DNA from: Saccoglossus kowalevskii | Lineage: Eukaryota; Hemichordata; Enteropneusta; Harrimaniidae | Direction: 5' to 3' | DNA: 44,980 bases | Assembly (NCBI RefSeq): GCF_000003605.2 | Contig: NW_003135334.1 | Span: 835,535 to 880,514, forward strand | Shown: in pieces, positions 10,747 to 24,139 of the stretch | Position numbering within the stretch: the first letter of the stretch is position 1 | Layout of the letters: each line of letters begins with the position of its first letter | Position numbers and translations under genes: made by a program | Notes under the pieces: generated by a model | Seen by the model: only the letters and a program-made list of their open reading frames with translations | What the model was told of the DNA's origin: nothing | The model's database searches: none

Positions 10747-13700
10747 AAAATACTCTGGAACACAATAAATAATGTTAACGAGACACCTAACATAGTGCAA
10801 TATTCGCCAGGAATATAAATGGAAGTTTGGTTGTGTGAAGATTGTGTGTCTAAAATAAGCACAGACTGCTGTACATGTAGATATATAGTACCAATATTTT
10901 AGCAAATCAAAATCAGACCCTGACTAGTTAACAAAGTAAATAATTTTTTGCTAATCTCCAAGTTTTTGCACATCAAGTTCATGTATGACATTAATTCATG
11001 AAAAACCAATTTTCGATACAAAATGGGACGAGCTAACTTGTGCAGAGACTTTGTTGCAGGAATTAAAAAGAACAAAACCTAGCACCCTCCCACTATACCC
11101 CTCTACAATCAAAAAACACCAACTACTTTCTTGTCACTTAATTGGGCGCAGGGGAAAACAGTTATACATCAATAAATGTTCAATAAATAATGGTAAAACA
11201 TAATTGTTGTAATATAATATTCAGTTGCTGGGTACTACAACAGGGTATATGTTGGTACATAGCAACTCCAATAAAAAATTTTAAGATCATGTGGTTGACA
11301 GGGTTAAATTGCCTCAACTAATGTGTCATTGACAGGTATTTAATATTTCAATATAGGTAGTAAGCAGTCAAATGCCCCCATCATATCCAGCTGACAGTCG
11401 TATATATGTCAGCATTGTGGAAATTATTGGCTAACTGCCATTATGAAAACTCATATAATCTATTACGTAATTTTAACCTGGAGGGTAAGTTTTCACAATT
11501 ACCCCGGTACATAAACACTGATAAATGCAGCAGAAACAGCAAAAACAATGATTTATCAATGATTATGATGGAGAGTGTGTATAATAATTACCACACAAAC
11601 TACAGTATGGATTAAACAAGTTAAAAAACAAATTGTTTGGAATCCCTTATCTGTAAAAGAAGCGAGTTCAAACCAGGTTTATTCCCCAATGTACCATACA
11701 ACATACAATTACGACTCTAAGGTGACAAATTTGAAAAAAAAAGTTTTTATAAAAATCCTTCCCTTACGTACATGTATGAAAAAACGGAATTAGGTAAATG
11801 CAAAAATGCATAATAAACAAGTGCAGATTGTAACAAGTTACTGATTGAAAAAATAAAGATAACTGTCCAAGAATATAATTTGCACATTTACTTTTTTTCA
11901 AAAATGTGTAACTACGGTAGCCGATACAAATTTGGGATGATGACGATATAATAAAGATAATGATGATGATGTACAAGAAAGACTATGGAAGTGAAATGTC
12001 TACACCTTAAAGGAGGAAAGCTTGATACAGAACAGTGATTGTATTTATTTATGTGTCTGACTGAACAAATTTCTGATGCTGTGATGAAAAATAATTCATT
12101 CTATGAATAAGACAATTAGAATACTCTCAATATTTCATAATAAACAGCACAAGTACGTGGAAGGAGCAAAGCAAGAGATTCTCCTTATGAGAGCTACTGG
12201 CCTAGAGGGATCCACAGTTGTTTCTACAGTAGATCACATACCCTGTCAAGCATTCAGTCTGTAGGAGTATTTATCAATCTATTTATTTTCTTATCTACCA
12301 TGACTGTCAGGTTTATTACCACCCCCTCAAGCCATCACAAAACAATTAGATACAGACACAACTCAAACTTACTCACGGTCAAAGTTTATCTAGTATGAAC
12401 AACATCAATCACCATATCTTTTCCACTGATGAGCCTACTTTGAAATGTAAGCATTTGCTCACCTGGATTTGAAGATCTACATTATTAAATTAAGTTGAAT
12501 AAATTTCTAATATGACAATATATGACTGATTAGTACAATACACCAGTTTGTGTCTGGTCCCCAGAACCTTGCTAACTCCCTCCCATGTACACATGAACAT
12601 TCTAATAATAATTATAATAACAATAACAACTTTATTATTATTCGGCTTAGACAAAGTAAGTAAGGGTACAAATCAAAAGAAGATAAAAAAACAGTAAATG
12701 CATCTTGACAAACAAGCTACTCAGTACAAACACCACCCCTCTCCACCTCAAAAGAATAAGACGGTTGTCATGACTTTTAGGTATTGAAAGTTTTGAAACG
12801 AAATATAAACTACATTATGGAAGGAAGGAAAGAAATACCACAACAAATGAATGTACAATGCAGATGTTTTACAAAATCTTGATGATCTGCTCTTTCCAAA
12901 GCTATCTTCACCTACTTGAAGGAAATATGATCAGAAAACCTTTTAATATAAGATGAGTTCAGAGATATTAAACTGCTGGCCACATCTGAAAACTTGACAA
13001 CATATTGTCAAAAACTCTTCACAAATATTGGACAGCCAATTAATATAACATAACAACTTTTTTTTTTTCAAACAAATTGTTATTGTTTATATAAAAAAGG
13101 TGAAGGCCATGGTTGTTTATCGTCATGAAACTGTACAAGCTACAGAACGAGATACAATGCAGTGAAACACAATTTGATTCATTGCTACAAAGTAACATTG
13201 ATGTAAACAAGTAAGACAAACATTGCAACAATACAGTACAAGGAAGGTGAGTTGCTCAGGTGCACATTGAAATTCATACTTGACCAGTGTGTTGAAAATG
13301 ATATGTAACACAAAGTGATGGTTTTGTTGCTGCATTGAAAGACGACACACTGGTTCTATTAGCAGCGCATACCCACTAGAGACCAAGAAGCTAGTACTCA
13401 CAATTCTGTCAAAGGAGCCAAGCATGTTTGTACTGCATATTAAATATTTATTTCATATCAGTCACTGTATCTTTGTAAGTTTCAGCGTAATGTAGTAATA
13501 CCTACGTTACAGGAATTTTTTTCAAATTCCAAATTAAGAAAAGTTGTTGCAATAGTTCTGAAATGTCCGGCATACTTTAAAATGAAGTTCATAACAAAAG
13601 TGTCCATTAATTTTACAAATACTGCTTAGTTTCATCTATTATCATGGGAAAAGCTGTTAAAACTCAATTAAAAATAACAAATCACCTAACATCACATTTT

Positions 13701-14763
13701 GTCCTTAAGCAGGGCTGTTCTTATTAATTAATGTCTAAATTAGTGACAAACCACAGAGGAAAAATCTGAAATGAACAAAATTTCAGAGATCCACAAACCA
13801 CACACAGTAGAAATTGTAGAAGCCAATAAATTAGGTTATTAATTAGATTATCAAATTCTTAGAAGAGGACAAATTATAAATACTATCGACAATATAACTT
13901 AAGTGTTCTACAATCGTGTGAAAAACCTAACACAGAGAGTTGTAGATACAAGCTGTAAGAGGCCTTCTTATTACATGCATGGACTTGTGCCAAAAACTAA
14001 TTGAAGCTTGTATTTATCTTTCCATATCGATACAACAGTTTTCATTTTAATTAGGCCAGTCTTCCTTGAGACTTTAGCGGAACAAAACAGGCACACAAAT
14101 TACATTAGTTCCATTTAGGGTTGCAACAAGAAGGAAAAAATAAAAGAATTTCATTACAGAAGTTCAGCACAATTTGTTAAGAGGTCATAAAATACAACAT
14201 ATGATAGTACGGGATTTAGATGGCTTAAACAGGTACCAATAGTGCGTAAATAAATATGGCAGTATCTTGTAATGGTAGATGTGAAAGCCAAAACTGTAAC
14301 AGTGAAATGGGTATGCAATTGTAGACTTAAACTAAAGTATATCCCCTTTGCAATGTGCTTCTTTTCATCTGACGCATTCAAACATGGTTCGGTTCATATA
14401 AATAAACAGTCTCAAATGACTACACACCATACTGATCTTGTATATCTGTGATTTCTTTGGAATAGTGACACACAACAACCTCGGTACAATTCATCTTTCT
14501 ACAGAGTTCCAAACATGTCATTCAAAACGGCATTCCGACCAATAGCATGGCAACACCTCATCTGATAACTCAGACAGGCAATGTTTAGCTGATGCCATTC
14601 AGTAGTAAATATTCCGTCAGAAAATTACTCAATATATGCACCTAAGATGAAATCCATTGCAAGAAAGATTTAGCTGTCTTTTAATATCATTTAGCAAGTT
14701 AAACGCAATGTGTAAAAAGTATTCAGAACGGAGACAGCATGTAGATCACTGCACTTTGGCAGA
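10747..14763. other. No gene seen
   Basis: AT-rich sequence. A TAA-rich stretch at about 12600-12645, ending CTTTATTATTATTCGG, could be the 3-prime tail of an old retroposon read on the minus strand, but no coding remnant was found next to it. The minus-strand open frame of 100 codons at 13123-13425 has no recognisable domain. Confidence 0.45.
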
Positions 14764-15032
14764 TACTGTAGAATACATTATTTTCACTTAGAATTTATTT
14801 TCGCTGAAGAGATGCTTCAAAGAAAATAAAATCCAGTGAATATACTTTTTTTCCTATATTTCACATTCAACTCATTCCAAATTTTCACTTAGAATTTATT
14901 TTCGCTGAAGAGATGCTTCAAAGAAAATAAAATCCAGTGAATATACTTTTTTTCCTATATTTCACATTCAACTCATTCCAAAAGCCTTTACAGCGAAAAT
15001 TTATTCCTGTGAAAATAAAGTATTTCACAGTA
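14764..15032. mobile_element. Foldback MITE, TACTGTA family, copy 3 with internal duplication
   Basis: Ends TACTGTAGAATACATTATTT and AATAAAGTATTTCACAGTA mark the same family as the copy at 8218. A 101-bp internal block starting ATTTTCACTTAGAATTTATT at 14780 is repeated immediately at 14881 and appears identical over its full length. The ends have diverged from the other copies while the two inner blocks have not diverged from each other, so the duplication is younger than the insertion, or is an assembly error. Confidence 0.88.
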
Positions 15033-15510
15033 TTCTAATGAGGAGGCGTTTGGTTGTAGAAAGATGAATTACACTGGCTTTAACACAACCGCACAAAAAG
15101 ACTCACTTTCCTTCCGGGTTTAAAGTCTATCCCAAGTCTCTATGATTAGGCGAAGATACTCCTATAATGAACAGCCTAATCTCACAGACTTCTCACACTA
15201 GATACCCTATACAGCAACATAAATGCAATTTAACGCATCTGCACAACAGTACAGATCTCAGAAACACAGCTTAGAAATTTCCACCTATTTTTTTATGCTA
15301 CAATTTTGTTTTTGTTTTTTATCACATACATCTTATTCTGTGTTATTTTAATCACACGTTGTGGGTATTCATTAATACCAAAACTTGGAAAAAATTACAT
15401 TATGAACAAATTATAATTACCAGTAAATTCATTTTTTTTTTAAATACAGCCCAACTTATCTTTAATAATTCGATGGTGTTTAAGTTTGAGCAGCAGATCT
15501 GTGGTAATAC

Positions 15511-15668
15511 TTAAAGCGATGGAGTCATCACCTGTGCAAGCATCAGATGGCTATAGTGTGTCATTGTTTACAAACAAGCGTCAACCCATAAGCGTTTGCA
15601 TTTTTAGCGTGCGTTGTTATCGTCAATTTGGACTCGCGCGTGCACAGGTGACAACCCTCTCGCTTTAA
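15511..15668. mobile_element. TTAA-ended MITE, copy 1
   Basis: A 158-bp element with terminal inverted repeats: the left end reads TTAAAGCGATGGAGTCATCA and the right end ends ACAACCCTCTCGCTTTAA, with CACCTGTGCA/TGCACAGGTG just inside. It is distinctly more CpG-rich than its surroundings. TTAA at both ends recalls piggyBac-type targets, but there is no transposase to test this. The forward open frame covering it is an artefact. Confidence 0.85.
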
Positions 15669-15992
15669 CAATTCAATTTTTGATAAATGCATTCAAACGA
15701 CGATTTGATTATTATTGACACTGTATACATACATGAAATATACAGAACATAAGTAATACATGTATGTACATTTCATCTGTATTTACAAGGCAATGCCTGT
15801 ATATGTACTATGTACTTTAAAATTGACATTTAAAAATTATTTCTACACGAAGATCCATCATGTAAAAACATGCTTGGAATACTTTATTATTCAACAGAGA
15901 CAAACAATATGTGTAATATCACCTGTCCCAGCTACCGTAAGTCTCTCAGTGGAAAGCGGCAAGTTAGATGATTCACTGAACACCCAATTGTG

Positions 15993-16120
15993 TTAAAACC
16001 GAGAAGTCGTCACTTGCGCATGCGACAGACAGCCATAGCATGTCGTTGTTTATAAATATGAGCCTTTGCATTTTAGCATGCTTTGTTATCATTGCTTAGA
16101 ACTCAATTCCGCATATTCTA
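15993..16120. mobile_element. TTAA-ended MITE, degraded copy 2
   Basis: Begins TTAAAACCGAGAAGTCGTCA and keeps the internal landmarks TGCGCATGCG, GCCATAGCATGTC, GAGCCTTTGCAT and GGACTCAATT-like sequence, but the right terminal repeat is lost after about 16115. It lies 325 bp from copy 1 in the same orientation. Confidence 0.7.
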
Positions 16121-19100
16121 ATCTGATGTATGAACATAACATACAAAATCAGTCAGACTTCAAGATTCTTGTGGCTGTCGCCTTCTATAATTATAGGCAA
16201 ACACTGGCCATGTTATCCCTGAATGATAAACAGGGATAAACAGCAATAACTGTGCAGCAATCGCTTTTGGTGATCATGAATTTTACAACATTATAACAGA
16301 GAAGCAGTTCTCTGAAATGACATTAGCATTAGGAAATACATTTACTAATAACTGACATGCCCATTGCATAACCCTGGATGCTCAAGTATCAATACGCTGA
16401 ACAACAAAGCATTAGATCAAAAAACTAAACTAAGAACCAAACTTGAAATAAAGTTATTTCTGAAGTACGTCTTCTTGCTATTCCAGTATAACTTTATTCA
16501 TGTCAGTATAGATGTGGCTTGAAACCAAATTAAAGAGTCGCCAGACATGCCACACACATTCAAATTTCACTTTAAATGCAGTGTATAAACGCCATAAGAC
16601 ACATATCAACATAGGATGGTGCTTTTTGAATAAACTGGAGACAAAGTAATGCATTTTGATTGATTCAATTCAAAATAATGAATTTTATGCAGTGCATGCA
16701 TTATAAAAGTTCAAGTGCATAATTTGCATATGCAGCAAGGATGTTCATTTTATATGCAAGAGCCACTGTGACAGACAGATGTCTAAGCTGGTTATTAGAA
16801 CAGATGATGCCTCCAAAAACACCATGGAAACCTTCTGCATGACGTGATAACTCCACAGCGTTGCATACTTGCCACTTAAGGTATGGGGCTGATAATTAAC
16901 CCAGGATGGAAGTATTTGAGTGGCCATTACCCCATCACATATAATTAGAAAATTCAATTGTCACCAAAGGAATGCGGTTGATTGTGATAGAGCACCCAAA
17001 AGAGTTCAGAGAAAGGACGCTAAACAAATGTAAAGTAAACTGTCTATACATAAGCCCACGTAAATGTCACGTAAGAGAATACAACAGCGCCCTTTTTTTT
17101 TCAAATACAGAGGCTCACACTGATCAATTACCTAACTTGCTTTTCATCCTGTGCATTCCTTGTAACAAGAGAGGTGGATATAATGAACTGACAAGTAAAA
17201 ATGCCTGCATACAACATACAGCGCCATGTAAAGCACAACATGTTACTATCATTATATTGTAACATTGATTGCAATTTTGTGCAACCGAATACCTTCAACA
17301 GGAGTGAAATTACATACCGACTCCAAAGTATTAATTATTGGTTTCTATAAATACTGGTACTGGTTCAGCAACAACACAGAGACCACATGCTGTAACAGCA
17401 GCTGGATCACCTCAATATATTTCCAAGACAAATACATTAAAGCCTATCATATGTTGAAAACTGGAGTACATTTTGTAGTTTTATAAGCTCATTACCCAGG
17501 GTTACCATCAAATTATGCATACACTAGATCATCTGATGATACTAATACTCGGTAAATTTATCTTGCCCTTTAAAATCTTTTTTCACTTTTTTAGGCATTT
17601 TTCTATAATTTCATCGATTTTTTAGGATCGAATCGACACAATTTCTCTATTGTCTACAGCGTTTTACAAATTTCTTTTAGAAAATACAGAACAACTTATG
17701 TGATTTATTTTGTAGAATATGAAAAAAATTGACTTTGCCATTCAAAGATTCATTGTTAATGGTGCAGTGTTGTGTCATTTTTCATAAACTTAGATAAGAA
17801 TTTTAAAGTGAGATTAAATGCAACATTTTGGTCTAGTAAGCTTTTACTTCTTCACCTTTCACGAAATAAACCTGTACAAGTTTTTCCTTAAATTTAGATC
17901 TTAGATCACCTGTAGCCAATTAAATCAATTACGTAATCCTAGTGATTAAACATACATTCTTTCAAATTGATTAAATTTAGGAAACAGCAAAATACATTGG
18001 TCTCAATCATTAGAAATAAAAACTATTTGTATCATCTTGTCTTTCAAAGCACAGGAAAACATAAATTTCACTTCATTGTTGTTGCGAGTGTGGTTAATTT
18101 GCATAATATTAGTGTAAGTACAGACTTGTAACGTTCACACTGATTGCTAACTACTGGGACTACGTCAGAGAAAATCCTAGTGCGTCACTGCAGGGTTACA
18201 CAATGAATCTAGTACCTTACAGAGAATTAGGCGTACATTAATGCTGTATTGGTTTACTTATTAAATCCATATCATGTACTGTTCTAAAAACATCAGAGAT
18301 ATTCAACTCAAAGAGTATTACTTACTAGTAAACGATCTAGTATACACGTACTTGAAATCCACAAATGTATTTAGGTCATATGTCTAAGCACTTTTATTTT
18401 GTCAATTCTTCTCCCGTAATTCAGTCCATAATACCATATTTAGTCTATTAGAAGTGCGTCTCACTTAAAAATCAAAAATCGCATTTGTTGTACATGGAAT
18501 TATTATTTCGACCATAAACATAATCCTGTAATTTATGCATGCACTACTAATAGAGAAAATACAGTAGACTCTTTTCTGGTACATGTGATAATCTGTCTGA
18601 CCACGCCAGCAAATTGTAGACTCTTTTGATTTTGATTCATGATAAGCACAGTCATTGCCTCCTTCATTCTAACTAACAAACCAAATGAATTCAACTTTTT
18701 CAAGATTTCACAGCGTCAAACCTTTACCTATGCAGTAGTGTGATACCTTAGTTTAGATATCTGAAGAACAGTTTTAGTGATTAATGCATGACTGGCTATT
18801 AATGAAACGGCAGATTTTATAACATACTTGACAGTGTTTTCTCTAAATTTTTCAAATCAGTTGCCATGATTTCTCAATAAAATTGAAGAAACATCCCTTG
18901 TTCTTGCATTTTGTACTTAAATACATCTGATTCACGGTGGTTGTTGAGATGGAAACAACATTCCACAGCGCTAAATTTTCAAACAAAAACAACATGCGAT
19001 ACTGAAACCGCAAGTCGTCTATTCACAATATCCACGGAACCCAATAAGATCAGCTTAATCACATATATATAATTCTGTATTTCTATTTACTTTGCTGATG

Positions 19101-20320
19101 TAGTCTAAAGTACTTTTAAATATTCACACAGACAAGTTGACACAGAGTTTGAACTGCAGTGCAGTTGGGATCACAGGTCGTCTTAAACATAACCCTTATA
19201 ATGTCTGTAAGAAGTCTGCCAATGGGCAAAACCTCATTGAAGAGATCATGAATTTATCTTAAATGACAATAAGAATAAAAAGACATAGTGAACAAAACAA
19301 CCGAGTCAGACAAGGGCAGTTGAGTTTTATAAAAAATTCAGTTTATGACAAACAAGAATGACATTTAAAGTCGTACTTACACGATTAAGTAGAATGAATT
19401 GAAATTTGAAATCTCAGTTGTGGGGCATCATTATAGTTTTTATAGAGCTGCTCACAGAATACGTCAAATCCTATTAATTCAAGTTAATTATTCCATTCAA
19501 TGGTAGGATTGTTCTTATTGTGATCATTACTGATTGCTGTGTCTAATACTTTATAGAGCTCCTAATAGAGGCAATATGGTACACATACATCTATTGTAGA
19601 AAAACTTCTTATAGCAGTAATTTGGTGTTTAACAATACATCAACAGTAAATCGATTTCATATAAATCACTGCCAGAGTATCCCAAAATCAGATTCCTTAA
19701 TTCAATCACACAGTGCAGTTATTTCTTACAAGGAACCAAGCACATACTGTGGTCTTTCAAAAGACATCTCCGTTGATCCATTGCTTCTTTCAACCAACAA
19801 AAGCAATCTCCAGGAGAACCATCTAACTTAGTGTAAAGAATGCATACCCCCAAGACAGATCACAAATAAAGGTTTTGTCAGCGAATGAAGACTGCATTAC
19901 CAACTAAGAATAACAAACAACATTGCAAGACTTTGATAATTACCAGAGATATCTCTGGCATAAATCAATATATTCCCATGTTTTACGACAAGTATGAAAT
20001 TAAAAATAAACAAAACAAGACACATTAAAGAATGATTGATAAACATTCTTCATTTTCAATGTGCTGCACATGGAATGTAATGAAAGACCCCTCAAGATGA
20101 CATAACTGGAAATGAATTTAGACTCCCTAGGTAAGTTAACATTACCAACCACCTGTTAACTGTATCCCCCCTGGCCATAGCTTTTCTGGTGAACTTTGAT
20201 TGATACATATTGTTTTCTGTCTATGCAAATATTGATCTAACCGAGTTGGTCTTTGTTTGTATGCAAATTGGAAAACAGCCATAGCTGTTTGTCGCATACG
20301 ACTTATTTACCACTTCCGTG
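16121..20320. other. No gene seen
   Basis: AT-rich DNA with short unsupported open frames. No mobile element, RNA gene or convincing exon was recognised. Confidence 0.45.
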
Positions 20321-20327
20321 TCACTGA

Positions 20328-20444
20328 GAATGTTCTAGAACCGTACTGTGTCTGGGTGGAATATTCTAGATTATTTTTAGAAAATGGTTGAATAGGTAAT
20401 AGAACACTGTAGGAGGCAATAGAAGGTAATGGAACATTCTAGAA
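20328..20444 (+). promoter_or_regulatory. Cluster of three heat-shock-element-like motifs
   Basis: Three GAAnnTTCnnGAA triplets: GAATGTTCTAGAA at 20328-20340 (perfect), GAATATTCTAGAT at 20359-20371 (one mismatch in the third unit) and GAACATTCTAGAA at 20432-20444 (perfect). This alternating GAA/TTC array is the established binding pattern of the heat-shock factor HSF1. The cluster lies 66-182 bp upstream of a TATA box in the same local unit. Invertebrate LTR retrotransposons can also carry TTCTAGAA strings, so a solo LTR is the main alternative. No clear TG...CA ends with a target duplication were found. Confidence 0.55.
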
Positions 20445-20509
20445 ATTTGTAGTAAGTTCCAGACTCATTATGTATGCTGATGTAATGGTCTATTTATAGA
20501 CAGTGTGGG

Positions 20510-20545
20510 TATATATAGGGGAGTTGTTCAGCACTGAGATCAGAT
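20510..20545 (+). promoter_or_regulatory. TATA box plus initiator-like TCAGAT
   Basis: TATATATAG at 20510-20518 is followed about 30 bp later by TCAGATC (20540-20546), a spacing typical of a TATA/initiator core promoter with the start at about 20542. It is downstream of the heat-shock-like cluster and points toward the candidate exon chain at 21122-24548. A possible primer-binding-like TGGCTCCGTGTTCGG at 20673 keeps an LTR origin open. Confidence 0.5.
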
Positions 20546-21121
20546 CGGAGATCTCGTTGAATTGTATTGGAGTTTAAGTATCTAGTTATTGGAGTAGTGG
20601 AGTTTTACCGTGTTATTGTACCTGATGTTTGCAGAGTATAATAATACCAGTACCAGTTGAAACCTCATCTGTTGGCTCCGTGTTCGGATGTTATCATCGC
20701 CGCCAGGGAAGTCTTTCTGTTACTGTTGCCATTTTGGTATTTGAACCATCACACCTGTACTATACCAATTACGGTAATATTACGTTGCGTGTGACACTGT
20801 TTGTTTATAAATGCAGACTCGAAATAGCTAATATGTATATTATTATATGCAAATTAACATACACCATATCAATTCGCATAACAAGGAAATGAGAGGTGCA
20901 CTGTTGTGATTTTTCATCTCAATATACCTATACTGTATTTGCTTTATAAGAAGCACATCTCTATTAGAAGCAAACGTTGCATTCACTATATCATGTGTGC
21001 TTGATAATTAAATATGTCTTATTTTTATCGCACATTTATGATTTATCTAAGCATATTAATAGAGCAATGTAGTAGACTAGACAATGTGGTAACTATCGCA
21101 AAGAGTCAGGAATTTCTATAA

Positions 21122-21262
21122 ATGCTGGCTTTGAAATTGGGTTCTCGCAGCATACGGAAGCCCTGTAGTATATATTACCATCTATGTATGAACAGAACAA
21201 ACAGCACAGATAGAAATGTTGACACACACGACAGAATACTTTCACGACTTATTGACATTAAC
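21122..21262 (+). CDS. Candidate first coding exon of an unrecognised gene
   Basis: An ATG preceded in frame by a TAA opens 47 codons and runs into a near-consensus donor, AAC|GTAAGTGCC, leaving phase 0. The peptide is basic near its start (GSRSIRKPC), then polar, ending RILSRLIDIN. An acceptor-like TTCTCGCAG inside the frame would give a shorter alternative exon. It lies about 580 bp downstream of the putative TATA start. I recognise no domain. Support comes from the donor, the open frame and the match in phase to the following exon, which is suggestive but could be coincidence. Confidence 0.3.
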
Positions 21263-21461
21263 GTAAGTGCCCTGTCAAGAATAAATATGCTATTTATCGA
21301 GCAGAAATAAATATCCAGGTATCAAACATAAATCTAGCGAAGCTACATTATTGATTGATAACTGATGGATACTGTTACTATTTCTGTCATACTTTTAGAT
21401 TGTTATCATCATTTCTCAAAGCCAGTAATCCATCACAGCAAATATACACGTTTTTTTACAG

Positions 21462-21498
21462 GTAGAAATATTTGCACAAAGTATGATGACTCCAAAAG
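21462..21498 (+). CDS. Candidate 37-nt internal exon
   Basis: Bounded by a strong acceptor (CGTTTTTTTACAG) and a good donor (AAAAG|GTAAAT). Read in phase 0 it gives VEIFAQSMMTPK plus one base, so it accepts phase 0 from the preceding candidate exon and leaves phase 1 for the next. It is too short for the frame itself to carry information. The paired splice signals are the evidence. Confidence 0.28.
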
Positions 21499-22084
21499 GT
21501 AAATGGCATGCTGCCTGTTATATGTACATTAATGTCATATGCTCTCTCTCATTAGTAAATGCAGTAAACTGAGATTTTCTTCAAAATTTACTAAATATTT
21601 CAAGATGAATTAGTAAAAATGACATTTTGATGTTTATGAAAAATATTGACTAATTATTGTTTTATTTTCCAAATTATCAAATTTACTAACAAATCAAAGA
21701 GCACCCAATGTTTTTGTCTGTTTTTTTTTTCTTTTGCTGACAACTCATAAACATAATTTATTCACGCAGCAGAACATCTTAACTGTGAACAAAACTAAGT
21801 CTTATTTTTAATTCTACACAAGGTTGATGCATACACGTATTCTGTTAGCATACCACTGTACATCAGCAATTTACTATTTTATTCAAAATGACCATATTTT
21901 GTTTATTTCAGACAGAAGCACCTAAGTGTTTACTGTAGAATTAACTGTTTTACACACAAAATATGGCAAATAATTTTAAACATCCATGACGCTAGTTGCT
22001 ATTTCGAACAAAACGTTCTAAGCTAGTTTTGAAACACCTGAATTCCTGTAAGTTTGAATGAAATATTTCCGTGCATGACCAAGA

Positions 22085-22260
22085 TTTTTTTTTTTTTTTT
22101 TTTAAATAAATTTTGAACAATAAAATGGCTGCCATTCTTGAATTGAAGGTCCCATAATGTCCAATGTATGAATGAAACTTGAATTGAATCATGAAACATG
22201 CATATGTCTCCCAAGATGTTAAGTCGGTTCAGTCAAGACATGTTCAAGATACAGATAGGG
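22085..22260. repeat. Dispersed repeat, copy 2 (AAAATGGC family)
   Basis: Preceded by a T-run of about 20, it contains AAAATGGCTGCCATTCTTGA, a TTGAATTGAATCATGAAACA string, CATATGTCTCCCAAGA and a GACATGTTCAAGATACAGAT tail, in the same order as the family members at 6766 and 43440. The overlapping minus-strand open frames are artefacts of the repeat and the homopolymer. Confidence 0.7.
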
Positions 22261-23139
22261 AAGCACACTTGCCATCAGGGCAATACATAAATTCCAGTTT
22301 CTGGACTTTCTCTGAACAAGAACTAAAAATAAAGCATGGAAAATTTAATTGCCACCACTAAAACATTGTTAGCTTGATATAATTCTGTGATGATAATTTT
22401 TGAGGCAGTCCGGTCAGTCGATAAATAAATACTATAATTTTTGGATTGAGTGCATGAGGCTAGAATAACTAATTTTATGCAAATGAAGCTAACAAATAGC
22501 AGGCAACATTGATGAATACTTTAAGCTAGTGATCAATGAAAGTGATAGAATAACACTTATCTAAGGCATTGTAGTGGTGGAATGTTGATAGAGATCTATT
22601 TCATAAATCTGACCTGCCCTACATTCTTCATGGTGCATGTAACATTGCATTTCAACACTTAACAACACTTGTTGCCGACTAAAGAATATAACAGAATTTA
22701 ATAAATGCTGATTGCATGTAGTTTTAAAAACAATTACTTTGAAAGCGTCTATAATCTCTATTTTACATATTTTAACTTTCTTTTGGTATATACGAAAACT
22801 TCATATTCGAGTAAATTTTGGCTCGAGAATAGACCACTGCTACAAACACAGTATATAATACAGCACATGTTTGTTTTTTTCTCCTTGAATCGAAAAGTGT
22901 GACTTTAAGCAGATCGGCGGGGTAAACAAGCCACTCCAGTACAAGGTTGAAAACTCCAACAGTAACACTTGAGATATGCAACAAATACAGCATTACAACG
23001 TTGTGAGCATACCGATGTGAGAATAACCAACGCGTTCAGGTTACAAACCCATGGTATCAACATGAAACTGTATACAGACCATGGTGCAACCGCCACAATA
23101 GTGTTATTACATGCTTGTTAATTTCAATCCCTTTTTCAG

Positions 23140-23189
23140 TACTATCTCAGAGGATGCTGGATTCCATTGTGTACATTTCGTTGTATCGG
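23140..23189 (+). CDS. Candidate 50-nt internal exon
   Basis: Follows a strong acceptor (TTTCAATCCCTTTTTCAG) and ends at CGG|GTAATC. Read in phase 1 it completes a split Val codon and continues LSQRMLDSIVYISLYR, leaving phase 0. All three frames are open here. In another frame the sequence continues past the donor to 23287 and includes SEDAGFHC, which resembles the D-x-G-x-Y/F-x-C core of immunoglobulin domains. Which frame, if any, is used cannot be settled by eye. Confidence 0.25.
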
Positions 23190-24139
23190 GTAATCGTATG
23201 TCACCAATCAAAGAAACCAAACGTATACACGAACAATGTACATCAGATCGCAATGTGCACAATTTACACTACAAGTTAGCGAGCTAACAAAGCTGCCTCA
23301 AAAAAGACTTCAATACTGTATATTTGTCTAACACCCGCTCACCTACAATTGTGGCAACTACAATGGTATGACATATACTGGTAGAGTTCAGGCAAAGTTC
23401 ACGTAAGGGGTATTTATGACACTAGTGGTTACCAGTTGTTAGCTTTGTTAGTATACCAACTTTGCCCCCAAACCCCCCCAATATTGCTGTACTCACTGCT
23501 GTTAGATTCCAACTGCATAAACACAGTTTACAATGCTAACAATACTCTAGACAGCTGCATACACTAAGCATGCCAAGACCATAGAGAATGGGATTAAAAT
23601 ACATGTGATACTAGGGCATTTTACTAACGATTAAACTAATTAATAATCAATCATGCAGTTCAGTCTACAGATTTGTCATATTTAAAAACCCTAAAAACAT
23701 TTATTTCATTATGGTATTAATACATTTATTACAGCTACTAGTAATTATTGAAAAATAGATTTAAAAATAAAATACCTGCCTCTGCTACTGACAAATTCAT
23801 GGTGCTCACTGGTTTTACTATTTAATTTGCATAATTACTATCTGCTGCCTTTCATTGCAGTGAGCCGTGAAATTAAGAGCTAACAATTATTTAATTATTC
23901 AAATTCTAGCAAGCAATATGTGACAACACTCACAGACATGAAAATAAAGATAAACCAATGATTACTGCTGGTTACGGTAATACTGTTAAATGCGCCATCT
24001 GAATGTCATGCTGCACTTCAAAATGGATACATACATATATACAAGTGCATCATCGTCTAATCAATGAATTAAACAGAGGATGTAATGTGGATTTATGATA
24101 TTAATCTCATAATCGTTTCTTTTCTTTTTTTTCATACAG

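Noticed and set aside
20673-20689. tRNA-primer-binding-like string suggesting an LTR retrotransposon
   Set aside because: No gag or pol remnant follows, and the sequence just before it does not end in CA. Kept only as an alternative explanation for the promoter-like region.
21992-22214. Two overlapping minus-strand frames with Lys runs
   Set aside because: Caused by a T homopolymer and a copy of the dispersed repeat.
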